This document shows positions 12,472 to 25,512 of a DNA stretch of 64,000 nucleotides, piece after piece. Numbering within the stretch: the stretch's first letter is position 1; every line of letters begins with the position of its first letter. This DNA comes from Taxillus chinensis. Its lineage: Eukaryota > Streptophyta > Magnoliopsida > Santalales > Loranthaceae. The stretch covers positions 511,984 through 575,983 of the forward strand of contig CM042092.1 in NCBI GenBank assembly GCA_023512835.1, read 5' to 3'. Position numbers and translations under genes: made by a program. A model generated the notes under the pieces. The model worked only from the letters and a program-made list of their open reading frames with translations, was not told the origin of the DNA and did not search any database.

Positions 12472-13601
12472 GGTCCCTTGGAGCCTAAAGGGGGGGGTGA
12501 ATAGGCTCTTATTCGAACTCTTTCTTTTCTCTCAAGACACAAAGACTTATCTAGTTTAAGTGATAATATCATCATGGAAGATAACCAGATAGTGGAAGTA
12601 TTTTGTTTTATTATCACAAAGTGATTACAACAAAATAGAGCAAACACTCTCTTACACTCTGTTTACAACTTTGAATTCACACACTAGCCAAGTGCCTTTT
12701 CTATATTTTTGCACTTCTTCGCTCTAGCTCACTTTTTTTCATGAAGTAAAAGTATGAATATTTATACAAAACATTCTTAAGAGACAACCTTGGAACTTGA
12801 AGTTCGGAATGCGTTCCGCACTAACTATCCCTCGGTAATCTATCTGCCTTGGACTGCTGCGGATTGTGGAGTTCAAGATCTTGGATTTGAAGAGTATAAG
12901 TGTCTTTGTGAGTTCCGAGATACAATTAAGGTTGTGTCCACATATCCGGATGATCCACGTGTAAGATTCTTCTTGTTCTAAATGCATTCGTCTTACATCG
13001 GGACAAGCACGACGTGATAACTTTAAATGCGGTTTCATTGGAGCAAGTGTCTTCTTGGTCCGGTGTAATTTTCCTTACTCCGTAGTTAATGAAGCTCGGA
13101 ACCTTACTCCGTGTCGGTGGTTGCTTACTCCGTATCTATTCGGTACTAGAATCCTTAGTCCGTGTCAGCGCTTCCTTACTCCGCATGTAAGTTCCTTACC
13201 CGTATGTAAGTTCCTTACTCCGGGTGTAAGTTCCTTTACTCCGTGTGTAAGTTCCTTACTCCGTATGTAAGTTCCTTACTCCGGGCGAGTAATAAGTCCG
13301 GATTCCTTACTCCGCATCTATTTTCCTTACTCCGCACTTATTTTCCTTACTCCGCACTTATCCTTACTCCGCATTTATTTTCCTTACTCCGCACTTATTG
13401 TTACTTGGTTATTTACCAAGTGTTTGACGACACTAACTCTTGTCCGGATCAGGATTATGTATCCTGTCCTTAGCTTTGCTCTCACGAGTGCATCTTTGGA
13501 TTAGTGACATACCTTCGCAATGATCAAATAAACACAAAAGATCTCAGATCAAATTACATAAGGCTTTAACGGCATTATCCAAATTCTGGTTTGATCCAAC
13601 A
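12472..13601 (-). repeat. E1 5' LTR
   Basis: Plus-strand ends are TGGTCCCTTGG and GATCCAACA, so in element orientation it runs TG...CA. It is 1130 bp, the same length as the 3' LTR and nearly identical to it, which suggests a fairly recent insertion. A minus-strand TATAAATA lies at 12759-12766 and the TTCCTTACTCCG-type array at about 13071-13400. Confidence 0.92.
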
Positions 13602-15064
13602 CATTCATGCATCATTCTCAAAAGAATTAGCATCTTCATGCATCATTAGCATACATCCTAACATGTTTGCTCTTCTTACTTATAGGATTGAATACATGTC
13701 AGAATAACATGAGAATTAATCTTATGATCCACCAACAGTCAAGCTTCAAAGACTGCTTTTAAAGATAGATGATGACTCACCCTTGACAAACAGATTTTCG
13801 TTTTACAGCTTAAAAACCAAGTTCGGTTGACCTAGATTGTAAGCCCAAACATGACTCTTAAGTGGTAACCTCGTAAAGCGATCTCTTAGAGTAAACTCGT
13901 AGAGGGAGCCATGATAGAGTCACCAATCCATAGCCCAAGATACTATCTCGCTATCATTCGACCCAAGCCTAAAAAGCTATTCGACTCAAGATGTCGTATC
14001 AAGCCTAAGAAGCTATTCAGCCCAAGAAGTTAATATCAATTAATCCAAGATATTGTTATGCTAAGCTACATAAGCCTTGATCATCCATATTTTCAAAAGT
14101 CATCCTTTTAGCCCAAGAGCTATCCGACCCATGACGTTATTCTGTTGACCTAAGATGTCATCTCAACCCAAGATGTTGTTTTCGTTCCATAGCTCAGAAA
14201 GCTGACTATTTTGACCCAAGATGTCATTTTACCACCATGAAAATACATATCACTTTCCTTTTGGACCTAGAATCCATCCCCCTAAACCTTAGAGGTCATC
14301 CAAGTTCGAACCAAAGATGTCACCTCAATCTCATAGCAATGCTAAGCTCCAAGGAATCCACTCCTATAGAAAAAAAAAGACCAAAGAGATCTAACCTTTC
14401 AAAATAAGTGTCTGGTTATCTTTGGACATCATTTGTATACAAACAATGCACAAATAGGGGTAACTATTGAGCCCCATTTTGACCGGATAAGATCACAACC
14501 GTACTCGGTAAAAAGACCACAACACTAAGGACCACTTTGGGAGGCCTTAAGATGCCCCAAGGTCAGCACTGAAGGATAGATGATGAAATTTGTAGAACAA
14601 CGCACTTGACCATACTTGGTTCCAAGAAGAAATGAAGAAATTATGACAAAAATATCAAGTTTTGTTTGAATTTGGATTAGACTGTCGGTGCGCAGCGCAT
14701 TGTTTTTCCAATAACTTCCTCAATACTTGTTGGAATCAAACAATATCACTTACATTGATTAGATAACATCATTATATATAATTTCCAACTAGTTTGAGGT
14801 TATTCCGATCTTTATACAATTAGTTATGATTTTTTGAAGTTAGTAATCAAGTTCGGGTGGGAAAGCCGGTGCACAGCACCTTATTTTGCTAATAACTTTC
14901 TCAATACTTACTAGAATCAAGAAAGGCCAATTTTATTGGTTAGATAACTTCTTTATCTATCATTTCCAACTAATTTAAGGTCATTCCAGTCTGTGTACAA
15001 TTATTTATGATTTCTTGAATCAAACATGAAGAATGCTTACTTTATCATATACCCATGTGCGGTT
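13602..15064. repeat. Unclassified repeat between E1 and the gypsy-like LTR
   Basis: No coding region. At 13900-14350 the phrase cccaagatgt and related words recur irregularly. At 14690-15060 two diverged copies of a block of about 185 bp can be seen, each with a cgcagcgc or cacagcacc word, then caataacttcctcaatac, then tttccaact. A third, more diverged copy continues at 29521-29690, on the far side of the inserted LTR. It is probably part of an old retrotransposon that was the target of the later insertions. Confidence 0.5.
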
Positions 15065-16393
15065 TGTCACGCCCCCAGAATCTGAAACCCACAGAACCAG
15101 GAACGCAACTTCCCCATGCCCACTCCAGGGGCCGAGGGGTTGAAGACTGATCCATTCCTGTACAATACTACAACGGGGGTAGCATTGTACCTACCAATGA
15201 TCCAAATACATGCAATCAAATAATAATTATCAGTGCAATCATTATTACCGAATTTAATCAACACCCATAAACACAAGGTAACAGGGTCCAGCTATCCGAG
15301 TTAATACAACTGTCACGGACCCAAGTCCGGAAAATAAATAATCAAACTAATAAATGAATCCATAGAAAAAGAAATCCTACATAATGAGGTCCCGACCTGC
15401 TCCGATATGGCTCCAACGGCTATTCTCTACAGCCTGTAGGAAAAAGAAATAAAATAGGGTGAGCACGTATGCCCAGTAGGTGATCCCCATCTCCAGTGCT
15501 CCACTACATAAATTCTTAGATCTAAATGCTCAGTGTATGCTTGTGTCCATGTAGTATCCTACTATCTGATAATAAGCTTACATGAAATCATAAATTATAA
15601 CATCAAATACATCACAATCCATTAATTAAGGGTTCACGCTGAACAACTCAATCATCGACGAAATTTTCGCAAATAACTCCTAGGAATCTAATTCTCTACT
15701 AAACAGCCATATGTGGGACCTGTGGTGTCCTTAAGGACCACCTACCAGAAATGTGACCTGAGTTACCAGCCATGCAGGGGACCCGCAGCCTCATGCTAGC
15801 CCTGTGTGGGACCCGCAGTTACCCAAACAGCTCCTCTATCAAATTCACACATGTGATCAAAAGATAAAACCAGAAAAACCTTCCCATGGCATTACACTAC
15901 ATTTAAATTGCCGAACAATAATATTAATGTGCTACAAACGATCATCATAACCAGACATAACAGTAAATTCAATGATTTCAATTTAATTAGTCTAACCAAA
16001 CGAAATCAAACCGTTGTCATAGTGTCAAACTTAAGAAAAAGAATATCAAACTATAAATATGTATATATATATATATATATAAACTAAATCAATTACCAAA
16101 CATTCATTTAATTTATACATATATATATTGTATATATATTTATTTATAAATACATATATAAGTATATGTAGTTAAATAATTATTTATTTATGCTTAAGGC
16201 TGGGGAAGGGGGGAAAAAGGGCCGATGCAGCCCAACGTTAGCTGCCAGCCCACTAGGGCTGGCAGCAGTTCAAGGGAGGCGGCATGGACGCCGCCGCCTC
16301 CTTCTCTTCCCAAACCGTCCAGGGGCACTGATCTGCCTTCGTACTCCATGACGCAACGCACGGAGAGGCGTCAAAGGCGCCGCTGCGTCTCGA
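15065..16393 (-). mobile_element. Gypsy-like solo LTR, left part
   Basis: Begins TGTCACGCCCCCAGAATC on the plus strand. In reverse it matches the 3' end of the plus-strand LTR ending at 49085 (GGGGGCGTGACA), including the phrases that read ggtgacctactgg and gacccatgtccgg there. It is cut at 16393 by the E2 LTR and resumes near 28823. With the right part the LTR is about 2.0 kb. Flanking pentamers are cggtt (15060-15064) and cgatt (29521-29525), a plausible target duplication with one mismatch. It contains an AT-rich segment and dinucleotide runs at 16060-16190. Confidence 0.7.
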
Positions 16394-17629
16394 TGGTCCC
16401 TTGGAGCCTAAAGGCGGGGGGGGGTGTGAATAGGCTCTTACTCAAACTCTTTTCTTTCTCTCAAGACACAAACACTTATCTAGTTAAGTGATAGAATCAA
16501 CTGCCGGAAGATAACCAGGATAGTGGAAGTATTTTGTTTTATTATCACAAGATAAATACAACAAAATAGAAGCAAGACTCTCTTACACTCGCTTACAAAT
16601 GAACTCACACACTAGCCAACTTCTATCTCCAAAGATGAAAACTCTTGTGCATACACAGATAGTCTATTCTTTTCTAATGCACATTCGCTTTTTTTCACCT
16701 TTTTTTTAATGTACAAGTATGAATATTTATACAAAACATTCCTAAGAGACAACCTTGGAACTTGTAGTTCCGGAATGCGTTCAAGACTAACTATCCCTCG
16801 GTAATCTCTCCTTGACTTGGCTGCGGTTTGTGGAGCTCAAGATCTTGGGTTCGAAGAGTATAAGTGCGTTTGTGAGTTCCCAATTACAATTAAGGTTGTG
16901 TCCATATATCCTGGATGATCCACGTGTAAGATTCTTCAGGTTCTCAATAAATTCGTCTTACATCGGGACGCCACGAGCTGATAACTTTAAATGCGGTTCA
17001 GTTGAAGCGATATCTTCTTGGTCCGGTGTAATTTTCCTTACTCCGTAGCTAATGAAGCTCGGAACCTTACTCCGTGTCAGTGGTTGCTTACTCCGTATCT
17101 ATTTAGTCTGGAATCCTTAATCCGTGTCGGCATTTCCTTACTCCGCATGTAAGTTCCTTACTCCGTATGTAAGTTCCTTACTCCGTATGTAATTTCCTTA
17201 CTCCGGGCGAGTCTTGAAAAGTCTGATGACTTATTCCATGTCGGCGCTTTCTTACTCCGCATGTAAGTTCCTTACTCCGTATGTAAGTTCCTTACTCCGT
17301 ATGTAAGTTCCTTACTCCGGGCGAGTAAGATATCCGGATTCCTTACTCCGCATCTGGTTTCCTTACTCCGCACTTATCCTTTAAGTTCTTAGTCCGTACG
17401 AATGTTCCTTATTCCGTATGTATTTGTGACTTGGTTATTTACCAAGTGTTTGACGACACTCACTCTTGTCCGGATCAGGATTATGTATCTGTCCTTAGCT
17501 TTGCTCTCACGAGTGCATCTCTGGATTAGTAATATATCTTCTGCAATGATCAAATAAACACAAAAGATCTCAGATCAAATTACATAAGGCTTTATCAAGC
17601 ATTATCCAAATTCGGGGTTTGATCCAACA
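16394..17629 (-). repeat. E2 3' LTR
   Basis: 1236 bp, TGGTCCC to CCAACA on the plus strand. A minus-strand TATAAATA lies at 16724-16731. The TTCCTTACTCCG-type array spans about 17035-17420 and includes an internal duplication of the block around gggcgagt. It is followed by the polypurine complement tctccccc at 17631-17638. Confidence 0.9.
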
Positions 17630-17790
17630 ATCTCCCCCAATTATGGATATGCCCAAACCCTTTGAATCCGATCCGGTAAGCAATGCAAAAGAATAACATA
17701 CGGAATACACAACACAACCAATTTCATTAATCAGCAACTAAATACAATTCAGCCTTAATACAAGTTTTTCACTAGGGTACATAAGGCTCA

Positions 17791-20487
17791 CTATACTTGA
17801 AGATCATAGTTGCTGCCTTCTCTCTTAGCTCCATTGTCTGCCATCGTAAAGGTGGTGTGTTGGCTCCAATATTTGTCCACGATTAAGAATGATTTGATGA
17901 AGTGACGACAAAGGCTCAGCCTATCTCCATCCAGTTGTTGTGGTACTTGCTTCTTGCCCCGGAATGTCGCCTTGAGTTTCTCGGTCGGACGGAGGGGTGT
18001 GATACCCAACTCTTCATATAATCCGGCTTTCTTCACGCCTTCAATCAGCTGAGACACAGAGGTTCCCATTGATTCTTCCTAACGAAGTGCTCCACAATCG
18101 ATGAGAATCAATGAGAATCATTTGCTTGGATCGAATCATGAAGACAGCCATCATGAAGTGTGGCGACCTAATCCGGTACGGAATGAGGATGGTTGAGAGA
18201 GTTTTCCATGGTTTGCTATCCTCGCGGTTCCGTCGATGAAGGACTGAATTAGCTCCACACCGGGAAGATAGCCCTCATTCCAACACGGTAGAACGTCAAA
18301 CAAGTGCCCATCTTTGTAGAGAGATGGAAACGGCCTCATCTCCATTTTAGTCGCTCGCGAGAAGTTGTCAATGTCTTCGTAGTAAAGAGTCCTTTCTCCG
18401 AACGAGAGTCCGAATGTCGGCCGGGGAGAAAGGGTACATTTACAAAGACATCTTCTCTCAAGAAAAGACGCGGCATAGGATTTCATTGCCTTGCGCAAGC
18501 TTCCATCCGCATCGGAAGGACCAAACTCCGCATATGATGGGAGGAAGGTATCACTGCGGATGAGAAGGATGGAGGAGGAGCCGGAGCTGCGATGAAGGAG
18601 CTTGGTTGAGAGAAGCGGCTTCGTTTGGGAATTTGAACTCCCCGGGCACGAAGTGGCAGCCGCTTCTCGGTCCGAGTAGATGGTTGTGGGGGCGAAGGAG
18701 TAGACGGATCGGATGACACTCTCTCCCGCGGTTTGGCGGATCGCCGGGAAGCAACAGGAGGACGAGCCATCGTGTGCGCCAAATCCGCGAAGGAGGTAGA
18801 CAATGAATGGACGGATGTGGCGACAAGATCCGGTTCGCTCCATGGAAGTGGAGGAGTCGGTGAGAGTGGAGAGGAGTTGGGCGCCGAGAGCATCAACTTT
18901 GGCAGCGATGGCGGAAATTTGGGCGCTTTGAGCTTGGGCGTGGCGGTCTAGTCGGGCGGAAAGCACAGCGTCGGAGTGGACCATGCCAAAAGAGGCACGC
19001 CCAAGGACCAACTCCGGAGCTTTGGAGGACTCCCTCGCATGAACGGGAGCGAGGAGTGCGTTGGGCGAGGAGTCCGCAGGAGTATCGGCGATAGCAGAGC
19101 ATCCGGAGCATCGAGGCATCCGGAGCATCGGAGGCATCCGGAGCAGGGGACCCGCTTTAACCAGGATAAGTCAACCACGGGAATCGCGGCGTAGGAGAAG
19201 AGGGTCCGGCCTTAGCGAGAGGAAGGACTTCGTGCGGCGAGGACCGGGCCGGAGGGTGTAGGGAACGGCACATCGGGAATGGCGGCCGGCGTAAGAAATC
19301 CGTGGTCCAAGTTCCGGATGATCATGGTCTCCGGGGATTGGGTATTGCGTGTGTAAAACACCCGGAGATCGGTGTCGGGAATGGAGGAGGTGTGGGCTAG
19401 GCTGAAACGGAGCCAAAGGTCCGTTAAGGTGTCGGCGGAGAGATGGTCAAGGTAATCTCGGGGTTGAGGTAGGGAAGGCAAAGGAGCTTCGGGTAGAAGC
19501 CGGGACATCGGCAATGACGGCGAAGACGGTGGTATCGGCTGCGGCAGCAATAGCGGATGTGGAGGGAGTGGGGACATCGGCGGCGAGGGGGCTGAGGAAA
19601 CAACTTTAGACGCACTGTGTCGAGAGGACCCCGCAACCTCGGACGGTTCGGCACGGACACTTGGCCGGGAGGCCCGTGAGTGGGAGGGCGCAGCAACAGA
19701 CCGGGTCGGGAGGATCGGGGTGCGAAACCGACCTCATGGGCTTGACTATTGGAGGGGTCACCAACAGAGCTGCCTTGTTGTTCCGAGGCGGGAGAATGCG
19801 GAGAGCTACAGATGGGTCGGCGAGCGGTCATGTTCCCGTCCGGCGTAAGGTAACGGAGGTAATAAGCCGAGGGAAACGAGACAGCATCAAATCGGGCAAA
19901 ATGGTCCGGACGTAGATGCCGGAAGACAATGCGAGGATGCGCCCGAAGGAATGGTTTTTGGAACCATTGCAAGGAAACGAAATAAGAACATCCCCCAATC
20001 CATCGGAAGACCTTCAAAAACGCCGTACATGGCCAGGAGAAGGTCGTACGGACTAGTCCAGGCGGATGTGCGAGCCAGATAGGCATCGACTCGGGATGGT
20101 CGCCATACATCGATAGCGACTCCGGGAAGGATTTCACCTTGTATTCCTTCCCTTTGTGCGTGCAACCCATGGAAGCCGCCATTGGATCGGCATCCCGGGC
20201 GTGTGGTTCACCAAGAGGTAGGTGGAGAGCGGCGCGGAGAACGACGGAGTGATGATGATGGATTCACCGCGGACATAAGAGGTTATGGAATCGGTGGTGC
20301 GGCGAATCTGTTGGTAATACTCAAGAATGTCGTCGATAAGAAGATCGACGGGATTGGAGATCGGGCGAGTATATGCGAGGCTCTAAGGAGAGGGCGAAGG
20401 CGGGAAAACCAATCCGGAGGATTAGAAACAGCGTTCAATCAACCGATGGCCAGGATTAACGCCGGAAAGAGAGATTCTGGGTGCCAT
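17791..20487 (-). pseudogene. E2 ORF3, frameshifted
   Basis: Homologue of E1 ORF3, with its start at 20487 and its stop at 17791. Readable pieces in order: the N-terminal region ending in ITPAVL-like and PMAASMG segments, a GNMTARRP segment, a Pro/Ser-rich middle (TPSGPV), a heptad-like segment (QISAIAAKVDALGAQL), a long piece with LPCWNEGYLPGVELIQSFID, and a C-terminal piece of about 92 residues beginning MGTSVSQLIEGVKKAGLY and ending NYDLQV. Together these suggest a single product near 900 residues. The function is unknown to me. GC content is higher than in the surrounding spacer and LTR. Confidence 0.65.
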
Positions 20488-22148
20488 TGCAGATTAGATG
20501 GGAAGGACGGGATGAAAGGTGAGGTCTTGACAATGGAAGGAGCAACGAGAGGTTTAGGGATTTGAAATGAGCAATACTGGTGCCCGCAGAATGATCGAAC
20601 ATATAAGACCGGAGTCCGCAAATGTCGGCGGGCCTAGGAATGTGCGAGTGAGATAGGGAACCGCGCGACATGCCGATGTCATTAGTCCCGATATCGATGC
20701 GCCTCGAATGAAATGATGTCGTGGAGACCGCATGACCAAGTAAAGATTACAACTGGTTGCCATCTAGAGAAGTGTGTGTGCAACCCGAGATATGTATTTA
20801 ATGAATCATCATTATTCCTCCTCAAAAGCATGCGACATATGAGTATACATGGATTGTCACAATTGAACAAGGGTCGGAGTCCGGAGGAAAGAGCCGACGG
20901 TCATTCGGAGTAAACAATATTCGTGGAAGAGTATCCGGATGAATAATAGACCTTGTCCGTAGTAAACATGAGTTCGGTGAGAGAGTAGAGTAGATTCCTT
21001 TGATCAAAAAGTCGAAGAGAAGAGAAGTACCACAACACTTCAAATCCGAGACTATGGACTGGATTTATCGATACGGTTGCAAAGAAAATCTGAACTTGTA
21101 GCTAAATAAGGATAAACGAAAATACAAAAGCTTAACAGTAAGGATTAGTACGGATTAGAGAAGATAATCGGTGAAAAACAACATAATCCGAACTAATGAG
21201 AAACAGAACTCATGCATGGCGAAGAATGTAGTAGACGTATGCATACGTGAAAATGATCAATAATCTTGAATCGGGGCATATGTCGATAAAGAATATACAA
21301 GGGTTCATATAAGTCAACATAACTAAACCGTCTTGCCGAACAACGTAGTGTAGATTAATTAGAGAGCATATGATTTGGCCACATTGGGATTCATGAGTGA
21401 AAAATGATAGAGCGAACACATGTCAAAAAGAAGGCAGATGATTAGCCGATTAAAATGGATGGTTGAAGAAGGAAAATACATCTAAACATGCCACTTTTCC
21501 GATTCAAAACAGCATGTCCAATCAGATCCCAAAGTAAAAGTTTAGAGGAAGGAGAATCCGAGACATATTAGGGGTTCATTGTTGCTCCCCCGTAGATCAT
21601 TTAATCCTCTCAATGAAAAGCTCCCCCTCGGATAGACGATCGGGAAAGAGGTCATGAGACATATACGGGGGTATTCTGAATAATATATAAAGCATTTTCT
21701 CCCCCGTAGATTGTGCAATCCCTCTTGGTTGACCGTTCCGATTTGTAGGTTCAAAGATTATCTATCTTACTAGAAAACTATACTTGGTGATCGATCACGA
21801 TTGAGTATTCATCCACCAGGCATTCCAAGTTAACCCATTTCACTTCTTCAACTATACATGTTAATAGAGTAATCTAAATGAACATGCTTTTGTCACGTGG
21901 TGATTAATGGAAGTTAAGATCATGAACCCGAAAGAGGTAAATCATATAAATCGTAATTATGTTAGCTTAAACGACTTGATCGGAAACGCAAGCATCCTCC
22001 CATCATGAGGTTGAGATTAATGTCGAAGCATGAAGCCGTTAAACGTTAAGTATGATCAACAATACAATCAGTAAGTCTCTACTACTTTCATGAACGTCTA
22101 ATGCATGTTCCGAGAGTAAATATACAATTGGGTAATGCAAATGTGAAG
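20488..22148 (-). other. E2 spacer between pol and ORF3
   Basis: Counterpart of the E1 spacer with the same duplicated polypurine-like block (about 21560-21730 on the plus strand, seen as gctcccccgtagatcat, agctccccctc and tctcccccgtagat). No coding potential was recognised. Confidence 0.6.
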
Positions 22149-25100
22149 CTATGCAGAGAAGTCAAGCATACCTAATCGGAAGAGTAGTTCAAAGAACCTC
22201 GCATCAGGTAGGGGCTTTGTAAGTATGTCTGCTAATTGATCTTGATGAGCAACATGTTCTAGTGAAATATGCTTTTTGAGAACATGATCGCGTATGAAGT
22301 GATACCTGACCTCAATGTGCTTCGTCTTAGGATGCATGACGGATTGTTGTTGATGGCAATTGCACTAGTATTGTCACGGTAGAGTGGAATAGATGACATG
22401 TTGAAATTGTAGTCGAGAAGTTGACTTTGCATCCAAAGTAACTGCTGCAAAGAACTTCAACCTATATATTCAGCCTCGGCGGTAGAGGTTGATACGGAAT
22501 TCTACTTCTTCTTGAACCATGAGATCAATCTATTTCCTAAACCGACACGTACCGCTTGTGCTTTTCTGTCGATGCGGCATCCAGAAGTCGGCATCGAGTA
22601 TCCGGATAAGGTGAAGTTGGACTCCTTTGGGTACCGAGTCCCAAATTCATCGTTCCCTTGAGATACCTTAATATCCGTTTTACATGAAGCATATGTGACT
22701 CCTTGGGATTCGCCTGGTATCGTGCACGGATGCACGTCGCAAACATAATGTCTAGGCGACTTGCTCTAAGATACGACAAGGATCCGATCATCCTCTGTAG
22801 TCGGTCACATTTATCGATATGCCGTCCACATCCGGATCTAACTTGGCACCGACGGCATGGGAGTTTTGACCGGAGATGAACCTTCCATACCAAACTTCTT
22901 GATAAGATCGTGAGTGTACTTAGCCTGATTAATGAAGATTCCTTCCTTTAATTGTTTAACTTCTATTCCAATGAAGTAGGACAGGTTCTCCCATCATGCT
23001 CATTTCAAACTTGCCTGTCATCAACTTAGCAAACTCTTCACAAAGCTTCGGATTCGTTGATCCGAAAATGATATCATCCACGTATATTTGTACGATCGAG
23101 TGTGTCCTTTCTCTTTTCGTAGAAATAGGGTGGTGTCTATCTTCCTTTTTGGAAGTTATGAGCAAGTAGGAATTCCGACGATTGTGTCGTACCAGGCTCT
23201 TAGAGCTTGCTTCAAACCATATAGAGCTTTCGAAGTTTGTAGACAAGATGTCCTGCCTTAGGTTCAATGAAGCCGGGAGGTTGTTCAACATACACCTCCT
23301 CTTGAAGGTCTCCATTCAGGAATGCACTCTTGACGTCCATTTGATAAACTATGAAGTTTTCATATGAAGCATATGCCGAAATATTCGGATTGCCTCAAGT
23401 CCGCTACAGGAGCAAAGGTTTCATCATAATCTATTCCTTCTTCTTGACGATATCCTTTGGCTACCAGGCCGGCTTTGTTCCGGATTACTATTCCATCCGT
23501 ATCAAGCTTGTTCCGAACACCCATTTAACGCCAATGACTTGCTTGAGACTTAGGCCTTGGTACTAAGGTCCACACATTATTTCTCTTAAACCGATTCAGC
23601 TCTTCTTGCATGACTTCTATCCAATTCGAATCTTGAAGAGCTTCATCTACCACCTTTGGTTCTATTTGAGATAGAAAACACGAGTAAAGACTTATGTTGG
23701 AGGTGGCTGCTCTTGTTCTTACACCAACAAGTAGGATCACCAATCACTTGATCCGAGGACGGTTTCGAGTCCATCTATAATTCCGTGCATGTGTTGGATG
23801 ATCTTGAACAATTTGAAGCTCTTCCAGTTAGGTGGTTCGGTTGTATCGGCTGGTTAAGCTTCGTCCGGACTAGATGTTTCCATATTGAGAGGTATGGTTG
23901 AACTAGATGGTTCTTCAACACTGTTTCTTCCAGTGTTAACTAGTCCGGACGGACTTGAAGGTGCTCCGGAATTTTGGGTATCCGTAGGAGTATATCCGGA
24001 GCTAAATGGTAGTCCCGAGTCGTAGTCATCCGTAGCATCATCCATAAAATTTCGTTGTGTTTCGCTGATGCCACGTGGTTGGTCGGGATGTGTAACAGGA
24101 ACATTCATAAACTTGAATAATCGACGTTGCTTGTCCATGACCTGCATATTAGAATTTGAAGAACCGACTTTTGACCAATCAAGATTAGCTTCATCAAAAG
24201 TCACATGGATAGATTCTTCAACTTTAAAAAGTTTTCTATTGAAGACCCGATAAGCCTTGCTATGCAGTGAGTACCCGACAAAAATCCCATCATCAGATTT
24301 TGGTTCAAATTTATTCCGGGTCTCTTTGCCATTTATCGATATATAGCAAGTACACCCAAAAGCTCAAAATGTGAAATTGAAGGTTTTCGTCCTCTCCACA
24401 TCTCATAGGGTGTTTTCATGGTAGATTTATTTATTAGAGTTACGTTTCGAACATAGCGGGCGGTGGACACAACTTGACCCATGGGCGAGAGGAAGCATTG
24501 CCCCCGCTAACATGGATCTACCAGCTTCAACTAAAGTACGATTCTTGCGCTCAGCTACCCCATTTTGTTGTGGGGTTCGGGAGCAGAGAAGTCATGTTTG
24601 TATGCCCTGTTCGTAACAATATGATCTCATTTCGAAAAATCAAATTACGTACCATGATCACTTCGATGCATTTAATGCTCGATCCTTGTGAGTTGCTTAT
24701 CCAGATTGAAGAGATCTACTAGATGCTCAAAAGTTTGATCCTTTGATTTCGGGAACATCACCCATGTGTATCGGTGAAATCATCGATAACCACAAGGGTA
24801 TATCTCGCACTAGCTAGTGATGGAACTGATATAGGACCACGAGAGGTCCATATGAAGAAGTTGTAGAGGAGCGATTATTGAGTTAACCGATTTGCTCTTA
24901 AAGCTGTGTTTGGTCTGTTTGCCAAGTTGGCATTCTCGTGAGAGAGTCTCTTGGAGAACTTGAGTTTGGGTAGACCGGTGACAAGATCAAGTGACGCTAA
25001 TTTAGACAAAGTCTTAAAGTTTAAATGTGCGCATCGCTTGTGCCATAGCCAACTATCTTCATCTGATGCTTTCGTGAGGAAGCATACAGGTCGAAGAATT

Positions 25101-25512
25101 ATTTCCTAAGACCACTTTGAGTATATGTCCCCATCTCTTGATCCGGATAACTTAACATCTCCGGATAAGTTTTCTCTTCTTTGTACGGGTGTTGGACAAA
25201 AAGGAAACGAGAAATCCTTTGTCACATAAATTACTGACACTTAGCAAATTATGCTTTAAACCTTCGACTAGTGCAACTTTAGTGATTGATACACGTAGTT
25301 AGTTAAAGTGCTATACCCGACAGTCTTTACCTTTTGTTGTTGTCGCCATATGAAACGGATGGACTTTGTTTATCATTAACTTCTACAAGTAGAGTCTGAT
25401 CACCCGTCATATGTCCGGAGCATCCACTATCAAGGATCCACTTGCTTTTATTGATCTTTAACTTCAAGTGATCCGGCAATGCATTCCAGAGATGCTCCTG
25501 AAAGACAACAAT
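22149..25512 (-). pseudogene. E2 pol, frameshifted
   Basis: Same domain order as in E1. The protease DSG motif lies near 25400-25446. In integrase the catalytic Glu is kept in the GVAERKNR segment (about 24540-24570). The RT YVDD is encoded at 23073-23084. RNase H contains RDNTSAIAI, and the frame ends LDFSA at 22149. Single-base differences from E1 and E3 break the frame repeatedly, for example aatccgtc in place of aatcctgtc near 22340. Confidence 0.85.

Larger units (their letters stand above)
1014..13601 (-). mobile_element. E1: Ty1/copia LTR retrotransposon, Sirevirus-like
   Basis: Near-complete element of 12,588 bp on the minus strand. Both LTRs are present and equal in length (1130 bp). 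Reading on the minus strand the order is 5' LTR, primer site, gag, in-frame TAA, pol, spacer with polypurine-like motifs, ORF3, polypurine tract, 3' LTR. Integrase before reverse transcriptase places it in Ty1/copia. The initiator-Met primer site, two-knuckle gag and extra 3' ORF point to the Sirevirus group; that assignment is inference. No matching 5-bp target duplication is visible: tttgg lies before 1014 and cattc after 13601. The left LTR terminus is also altered. Multiple frameshifts break all three genes. Confidence 0.9.
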